Assembly: GCF_000835495.1 (NCBI RefSeq)
Contig: NW_015622542.1
Span: 5,478,485-5,542,484 of the forward strand
DNA: 64,000 bases
Reading direction: 5' to 3'
Source of the DNA: Cladophialophora immunda
Lineage: Eukaryota; Ascomycota; Eurotiomycetes; Chaetothyriales; Herpotrichiellaceae
The translations under genes were made by a program, and so were the position numbers. Of the stretch, positions 58,499 to 64,000 are shown in pieces. The notes below the pieces were generated by a model that did no database searches, had not been told where the DNA came from, and was given only the letters and a program-made list of their open reading frames with translations. Within the stretch, counting starts at the first letter, position 1, and every line of letters begins with the position of its first letter.

Positions 58499-60109
58499 CT
58501 AACTTAGTGGTTCGAGAGCTCCTTTCCCACTGACTTTAATCGTTTCTGTTACTTCCCGCACCAAGCTTTTGTGCGCCTTCAATGCTGTGGAGGGCACCCA
58601 GTTTCCGTGAATCTGTGATTTCACGTGCATGGGCATGTGGACAACCGCAATGGGTTTTTCGAAAGTTCTCGTATCCAGGATGACGAGTTCGCTCTTCTTC
58701 GTGTCTTGTCTGTCAACCATAGTCATGATCCACCCGTCCCCGTCAGGGGCGTCGTCGCTGCGAGGGATGAAGCACGGCTCCTGACAAACCGCGTTGTCAC
58801 CAGCGTAGAAGTATTGCGTCTTGCCCGTCTTATGATTGTGCATAGCGACGCCGTTCAGACGGTTGTATATGAAACTCCTGGTGTCGGCAGGGCTCCCCGG
58901 GACCGCCACGATGGCAAATAGTGTTTCGTACTGTCGGGTCATGAAGCGTTCGTCAATGCGCGGCATTTCAGAGGGCACATCCATCACAACCATCGGATCC
59001 TTGATGGTGGAATTGGTCGGCATCCTGGGATCGAATTCCCATCGGACAAAGTCTGCCTTTGGATTCGGGATAGCCATACGGCCATTCTCGGGCGGGAAGA
59101 ACGGCAGGCTGTTTTCGAAGACCCTGGAACTTTCGAGGTACAGTTTCCCATCTTCATCCTCCCAGGCTCCCGCAGTGTGAACTGGCATGCAGTTTTTCCA
59201 CGAATAGACCCGATGTTCTCCTTCTTTCCAACCATATTTTTTGCCAGCGTCTTTGTGCCTGGGAATCACAAGGAAGGTAACAGGACGTTCATATGTCCAG
59301 GCCCAGTGATGCTTGCCAGCCTTCATTCGTTCAACGTCGGCTTCAAATGGCCACAGCACCAAGATTGTGAAATTCGGAGTTATGCCGCAGTCGTGAATGA
59401 ATGCAGCCCACGGTGACTTCAACCAGTGTTCAAAGGTCTTCTTGCCGTTTTGGTCTAGGGCATACGACACAATGTCCAGCGTCGCTAGGCCCTTGGCCTC
59501 ATAGCCGAACGTCACAAGTTCTTGGGTGAAAGGATCAACCTTTGGGTGTGCGGTAAAGGTTTTGGACAGGATCTGACCCGCGAAAGGGTCATATCCAAGC
59601 GTCTCCAGAGTGTCAGGATCCACTTCGTAGGGCAGGGCCACTTCCTTGAGCGCCAGGAACTTTCCAGCCCATAGGATAACGTTGGTGTTAGCCGTTGAGT
59701 CTACGGCGGCTCGGACGCAGGGGTGATGAGTATAGGGATTGCGATACAGACCGAACAATGACCTGTTAGCTTTACGTTCGAGCAGGTATCGTTCCGTCTC
59801 GATGTAGCGCATTCTCAAATCGACATGGCCATTGTGAAAACGGAAGGCTGATATATGGCCGTCCCCATCAATTGGCGTGCTTCCGGCATGAGGCGGGACG
59901 AAGGGGTCTGTCATTACCCGGTAGAATGTGCCATTGATTTCTGATGGAATTTCTCCGAAAACCACCATGTCCTTCACCTCGCCTTCGAGCCGACAGGGGA
60001 CGCCGGAGCCAGCGAGGTCCTGTGCACTTTCCCACTTCGTAGGCTTCAATCCCCAAGTGTTGTGGAGATCTTTATTTCCTGTGAGAATCTCATTGGTCGC
60101 GGTCGCCAT
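58499..60109 (-). CDS. Carotenoid-cleavage/lignostilbene-type dioxygenase (RPE65 superfamily)
   Basis: Single exon, 536 residues. The four Fe(II)-binding histidines of the seven-bladed propeller can be placed: FTAHPKVDP, FIHDCGIT, CMPVHTAGAWED and SQIHGNWVP near the C-terminus. Other family segments are INGTFYRVMTDP, PIDGDGHISAFRFHNG and EPCFIPRSDDAPDGDGWIMTMV. The group includes apocarotenoid, resveratrol/lignostilbene and isoeugenol cleavage enzymes; the overall sequence fits the fungal lignostilbene-type group better than retinal-forming enzymes, but this needs a tree. The reaction splits a C=C bond with O2 to two aldehydes. The divergent aldehyde dehydrogenase would oxidise an aldehyde product (inference). 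Confidence 0.88.
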   Translation of the reverse strand: MATATNEILTGNKDLHNTWGLKPTKWESAQDLAGSGVPCRLEGEVKDMVVFGEIPSEINGTFYRVMTDPFVPPHAGSTPIDGDGHISAFRFHNGHVDLRMRYIETERYLLERKANRSLFGLYRNPYTHHPCVRAAVDSTANTNVILWAGKFLALKEVALPYEVDPDTLETLGYDPFAGQILSKTFTAHPKVDPFTQELVTFGYEAKGLATLDIVSYALDQNGKKTFEHWLKSPWAAFIHDCGITPNFTILVLWPFEADVERMKAGKHHWAWTYERPVTFLVIPRHKDAGKKYGWKEGEHRVYSWKNCMPVHTAGAWEDEDGKLYLESSRVFENSLPFFPPENGRMAIPNPKADFVRWEFDPRMPTNSTIKDPMVVMDVPSEMPRIDERFMTRQYETLFAIVAVPGSPADTRSFIYNRLNGVAMHNHKTGKTQYFYAGDNAVCQEPCFIPRSDDAPDGDGWIMTMVDRQDTKKSELVILDTRTFEKPIAVVHMPMHVKSQIHGNWVPSTALKAHKSLVREVTETIKVSGKGALEPLS

Positions 60110-60787
60110 ACTGAAACAGTCGATAAGGATTGCTCAGGATATTGCCCCAGCTGTCACTGTAAGAGTATACCAAAGCTTGTCCAAATTTGAGCCTCGTACC
60201 AAATCATTGCTTCCAGAACGTCTTTATAGCCAACCTGGACAGATTCTAGGCCCGCCTCACACTCGGTAGTGCAATCGGTTCCTGGAAAATGCCTAATGTA
60301 GACAAGTTCGGCCAGGCTCCTCCGTAATAAGTACGCCATCGGGGTTGGGGCTCTCCGCTGGAGTCCGTAGCCAATTCGAGCGGGAACTCTTCGGAGCTGG
60401 GGCGCGGGCGGAAAACGTTGTTTCCATCGGGATGTTCTGGGGCTCCACAATCTCTGCATTTCTATCATAATGGGAAATCGGGGTTAAGAAATTACTACAG
60501 AAATGCGGGGACATAGGAAGCTGCAAGACGTCCTTGACCAGTGTATTGAATGCACGTGTGGACTAATCGCATGATGAATACGTGCGGGGCGCTTGGTCCC
60601 CGAAGTTCAAATCCCGTCACCGATCTTGTAATTGTTAACCACGCCAGCGCAGAGAAGTTCAACACCTTCTGCAAGGCATATGTATGGTTAATAGAGGTTG
60701 TTTAAACTAAGACGGCAATCACATCTAATTGTATACGCTCGACTACCCCACGACCTACCACGATTTGTTCTGTAAGCTCTACGACCC
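60110..60787. promoter_or_regulatory. Divergent promoter, cleavage dioxygenase / aldehyde dehydrogenase
   Basis: 678 bp between opposite start codons, the best candidate for co-regulation of aldehyde formation and aldehyde oxidation. No supported reading frame; no named operator. Confidence 0.5.
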
Positions 60788-62242
60788 ATGGACTGCCTCC
60801 CCTCTCACAACACCCTTTACTACAACGGCGAATGGCATTCGCCGCTTGAATCAACCTTTCGCGAGACCTACAACCCCGGAAATGGCGAGGTCATCGGAAA
60901 GGTCGCCCAGGCTGGGGCCCGCGATGTAGATGCAGCTGTACAGTCAGCCCATCTGGCATTCGAAACTTGGAGGGATACGCCGCCCACAAAACGGGCGGAA
61001 TGCTTGTTGGTGGCTGCGGACGCACTACTACAGCACGCAGAGGAGTTCGCAATGATCGATAGTTTGAACACTGGAAATCCTTACACGGCCATGCTGAACG
61101 ATGCAAGGATAGCTGCCGAAGGTCTTCGATACTTTGCGGGGTTGATACCCATGCTTCAGGGAGAGACGATACCCCAAGGGAATGATACTTTCCATTACAC
61201 TGTGCGAGAGCCTCTCGGAGTCGTAGCCCGGATAGTGGCTTTCAACCATCCGCTCATGTTCGCTGCGTCCAGGATTGCAGCCCCGCTTGCGGCTGGAAAT
61301 ACCGTTATCCTCAAATCTCCAGACCAGGCGCCGCTCTCGTGCCTACGCCTAGCTGAGGTTCTGGACACTATCTTTCCTCCCGGCGTGGTCGGGGTTCTTT
61401 CTGGCGGCGCAGAGTGCGGTAAAGCACTCTCTGCACATCCATTGGTGAAGAAAGTAACCCTGATTGGAAGCGTGGCTACGGGAAAAGCAATCCAACAAAC
61501 AGTGGCTGCCATGCTCAAACCCACAATATTGGAGCTTGGAGGCAAAAATGCTCTGATTGCCTTTCCCGACGCCGATCCTGCGAAAGTCGCTGCCGGTGTT
61601 GCTCAAGGGATGAATTTCGCTTGGGCAGGACAATCTTGCGGTTCGACCTCGCGAGTCTTTCTCCACAAGTCGCACCACGACACCATCGTCCAAAAAGCGG
61701 TGGAGATCATCCAGCGGGACTATAAGCCTGGTGTGCCGATAGGCCCATCCACTACCATGGGGCCAGTCATCAGCAAGTCTGCGGAGAGCCGTGTGCTGTC
61801 GTATATCGAGGCGGCAAAGCGAGAAGGAGCGAAGCTGATAATAGGTGGTAAGAAACCCGACGAGCCTCAGGAAATTCAGAAAGGCTTCTTCATCGAACCA
61901 ACCATTTTCACAAATGTCAAACCCAACATGATTATAGCGCGGGAAGAGATTTTTGGTCCCGTTCTTGCGGTCCTGGAATGGGAAGATGTCGACGATGTCA
62001 TTAAACAGGTTAATCTGTCGCCGTTAGGACTTACAGCTGCGATCTTTACTCGAGACCTTGGACTAGCTCATAAGGTAGCACGGAGAATCGATGCGGGCTT
62101 CATTTGGATCAACCAAGTTGGACGACATTTCCAAGGGGTACCTTTTGGTGGCATGAAGGACTCAGGGATGGGCAGAGAAGAGTGCCTGAGCGAGCTGCTG
62201 GCTTTCACCGAAGTCAAAAGTATCAACATCGGGCTGAATTGA
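60788..62242 (+). CDS. Aldehyde dehydrogenase (NAD(P)+-dependent, ALDH superfamily)
   Basis: Single exon, 484 residues, full family length. Motifs in order: YNPGNGEVIGKV, VVARIVAFNHPLMF (Asn of the oxyanion hole), ILKSPDQAPLS (NAD-binding Lys), LIGSVATGKAI (Rossmann loop), LELGGKNALIAF (general-base Glu), WAGQSCGSTSRVF (catalytic Cys) and EEIFGPVLAVLEW. It oxidises an aldehyde to the acid. The closest look is to betaine/aromatic aldehyde dehydrogenases. Divergent arrangement with the cleavage dioxygenase suggests the aldehyde product of that enzyme, for example a hydroxybenzaldehyde, as substrate (inference). Confidence 0.92.
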   Translation: MDCLPSHNTLYYNGEWHSPLESTFRETYNPGNGEVIGKVAQAGARDVDAAVQSAHLAFETWRDTPPTKRAECLLVAADALLQHAEEFAMIDSLNTGNPYTAMLNDARIAAEGLRYFAGLIPMLQGETIPQGNDTFHYTVREPLGVVARIVAFNHPLMFAASRIAAPLAAGNTVILKSPDQAPLSCLRLAEVLDTIFPPGVVGVLSGGAECGKALSAHPLVKKVTLIGSVATGKAIQQTVAAMLKPTILELGGKNALIAFPDADPAKVAAGVAQGMNFAWAGQSCGSTSRVFLHKSHHDTIVQKAVEIIQRDYKPGVPIGPSTTMGPVISKSAESRVLSYIEAAKREGAKLIIGGKKPDEPQEIQKGFFIEPTIFTNVKPNMIIAREEIFGPVLAVLEWEDVDDVIKQVNLSPLGLTAAIFTRDLGLAHKVARRIDAGFIWINQVGRHFQGVPFGGMKDSGMGREECLSELLAFTEVKSINIGLN

Positions 62243-62741
62243 AGATCCATCTTCGGTGCTGACTAGTGGGTGCAAGGGACATCCAAGTAATAGTCGAAAA
62301 CACTGTGTTGGGCTTGCCACCGACATCACCGGCCCAGATAGAAAGAAGGAGTCGGTTTATCTCTTGTCTCCGCCGCTGTAGAGCTCCATAGCTTCATTAG
62401 ACACTAGCCGTTCGGCCACGCTCTGATGACCGGTGCACGCGGGTTTTGATATCAATCAATCCGAAAGAACGAACTATGTTTGCGCTGCGCTGTGAGTATT
62501 CACCAGATAATAGGATCATACTGGCATGGGCAGTTGGGGATCTCAAAAAGCACTGGGCCATTTCGCTTTGCCCAGAAGCACTGTATACCCTGGCTAATGA
62601 TTATCCAAAGTCTCGTCTCTGTGCCACCATAATCCTCGTCTAAAGCGGGCAGGAACTTTTTAGTTGAGTTTACCTGCATCTTATTGTCATCCTTTTCTGT
62701 AGGTCTCTTATACGTTGGGGCGGGCTCTAATAGCAGAATGG
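62243..62741. other. Convergent spacer, no gene seen
   Basis: A 499-bp spacer between the 3' ends of the aldehyde dehydrogenase and the FAD hydroxylase. Short frames only. Confidence 0.5.
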
Positions 62742-64000
62742 TCAAAGCCTGACAGGCCCCATGAGCTGGCTGGGCTCAGCAACAAAACGGCGAAGGTACC
62801 CGTCGACTTCGGAACCTCGATCCAAGGAAGTAGCGAAACCAAGATAGCCATCTGGCCGTAACACTGCTATGCCTCCCTCAGTTTCGGTGAAGCCAAATTT
62901 CTCTTGCACAATGGCGTGATGGTCGTAGTAGACCAATCCGAAACTGGCCATTCCCATTGCCTCCTCGCCCTGGGGTTTGCAACCGTTGATGATCGTCATG
63001 TATTTAATCACGCCGCGTGAATGGGCGTTGCTGAGAGTCCTCGAAGCATCCAAGTGACACCGTAAAGCTCGCAGTCGTTCCCGTGTAATCTCGGGATTGC
63101 CGGTGAAAACGAGGAGCCAGAATGCCCCTGTGTTCAATGTCACCTGTTGCAGGCGGACCGGTACGCTACGCCCTGGGCCGTAGAGGAGCGCGTCGTCAGG
63201 CCGACTGCCTGCACAGAGACACCCGGCATTCGGACTGAGATTGATCAGGTTCTCCTCGTACCCGATACCGAGACCAAGGACGAAGTCCGCCGAATTGCGC
63301 ATCAAGTTTGCGAGCAACTGATTGACGTCTGTTTCGAGCGCATTGGGGACCTTGTCACCCGAGATCAGAGTGGAATACTGCTTGTCGTGTTCAATGAGCG
63401 TGCGCGCTATCGGTCTGCGCTCCGAGTCGTAAGTGTGCAAAATTTCAGGCTTGTACCAGCCGCGGAGAACACCCCCTAACTGCCATGACAGGTTGACAGC
63501 GTCGTGAATACCGGTGTTCATGCCTTGAGCAGCACCGGAGGAGTGAGTGTGGCACGCATCGCCAGCCAGTAGAATGCAGTCGTTGATCATGTACTGTTCC
63601 GCAACGCCCTGTCGTATGCTGCTACAAGGTTAGCGATAGATATCGCGCCTCTCTGATGTTCTTTACCTGTAGATAGTGTACCAATCGACAGATTCGAACT
63701 CTAAATCAAACGGTTGGACTGCCTGAATCGCCTCATGCTTCGCTTGCTCCTCTGTGATTTTGTCCCCGTACTTCTTGTGCAGCTCTTCGTTCAGAGCAAA
63801 GCCGATCCGTGTCCTGCCGTGGTCGAGAGGTACCCAGAGAACGTTCCCATGTGAGACTGATTCAATGCCAGTCACCCCGATTCTCGAGTCCGGCATATTC
63901 GTTTTGACAACCCCATCGATTCGCACCCATTGATAGGTGGTTTTGTCTTGGTGAAAGGGTATGCCGCTCAGGCTCCGAACTAGAGAGTTCCCTCCATCTG
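62742..64000 (-). CDS. Phenol-hydroxylase-type FAD monooxygenase, 3' part (5' end outside window)
   Basis: Two exons are visible, 64000-63667 and 63621-62742, with a 45-bp intron; the start lies to the right of the window. About 404 residues are seen. They include the end of the substrate/FAD domain (WVPLDHGRTRIGFAL, VDWYTIY), the conserved CILLAGDACHTHSSGAAQGMNTGIHDAVNLSWQL, and a C-terminal thioredoxin-like domain (GAFWLLVFTGN..GIAVLRPDGYLGF) as in phenol 2-monooxygenase and 3-hydroxybenzoate 4-hydroxylase. The reaction adds a hydroxyl next to an existing one on an aromatic ring with NADPH and O2, giving a catechol. It is a natural supplier for the LigB-type dioxygenase of the same cluster (inference). 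Confidence 0.87.

Noticed and set aside
60595..60630. tRNA-like T-arm (GTTCAAATCCC)
   Set aside because: No matching acceptor, D or anticodon arms at the right distances upstream.
1..64000. CRISPR arrays, bacterial operons, rRNA genes
   Set aside because: The sequence is eukaryotic with spliceosomal introns; no spaced direct-repeat array or rRNA sequence was seen.

Overview
The window is a stretch of filamentous ascomycete (Pezizomycotina) chromosome. The signs are spliceosomal introns of about 45-115 bp with GT..AG ends in most genes, three Zn2Cys6 transcription factors, a HET-domain/ankyrin protein, fungal cytochromes P450 and MFS carriers, and no operons or ribosome binding sites. The genus cannot be fixed from the sequence. 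Exon structures were worked out by reading splice sites and keeping the family-typical frame; they are predictions without transcript support.

Layout. 1-731: the 3' end of a metallo-beta-lactamase-fold hydrolase gene. 0.7-7.9 kb: gene-poor, repeat-rich DNA with a 593-bp element ending in 75-bp inverted repeats, clusters of the pentamer CTCAG, and a HET-ankyrin gene lying between two direct repeats. 7.9-18 kb: an FAD monooxygenase and a P450 (divergent), a secreted probably GPI-anchored protein, a decayed gene for a secreted Pro/Thr-rich protein, and an F-box-like gene.

18.8-31.1 kb, catabolic module A: a ThDP-dependent 2-oxo-acid enzyme, an isocitrate-lyase/PEP-mutase superfamily C-C lyase, a fused aconitase/isopropylmalate-dehydratase-type (de)hydratase, a gentisate-dioxygenase-like bicupin, a Zn2Cys6 regulator and a zeta-class GST of the maleylpyruvate/maleylacetoacetate isomerase type. 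Together these could cleave a gentisate-like ring, isomerise the product, hydrate an unsaturated dicarboxylate and split it to C2/C3 units.

31.7-40.7 kb, linking block: a class II aldolase/adducin-type enzyme, an M20 amidohydrolase, a D-2-hydroxyacid dehydrogenase, an NmrA-like reductase and a DHA1-type MFS carrier.

41.4-64 kb, catabolic module B: a P450, a LigB-type class III extradiol dioxygenase, two neighbouring Zn2Cys6 regulators, an AIF/AMID-like FAD oxidoreductase, a monocarboxylate-type MFS carrier, a relic of a fourth zinc-cluster gene, a 2-oxoglutarate/Fe(II) oxygenase, a carotenoid-cleavage/lignostilbene-type dioxygenase divergent from an aldehyde dehydrogenase, and a phenol-hydroxylase-type FAD monooxygenase that runs off the right edge. 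A consistent reading (inference) is that an alkenyl aromatic is cleaved to an aromatic aldehyde, oxidised to the acid, hydroxylated to a catechol-type acid and ring-opened. No PKS, NRPS or terpene synthase is present, so the region looks like an aromatic-compound degradation supercluster rather than a classical biosynthetic cluster.
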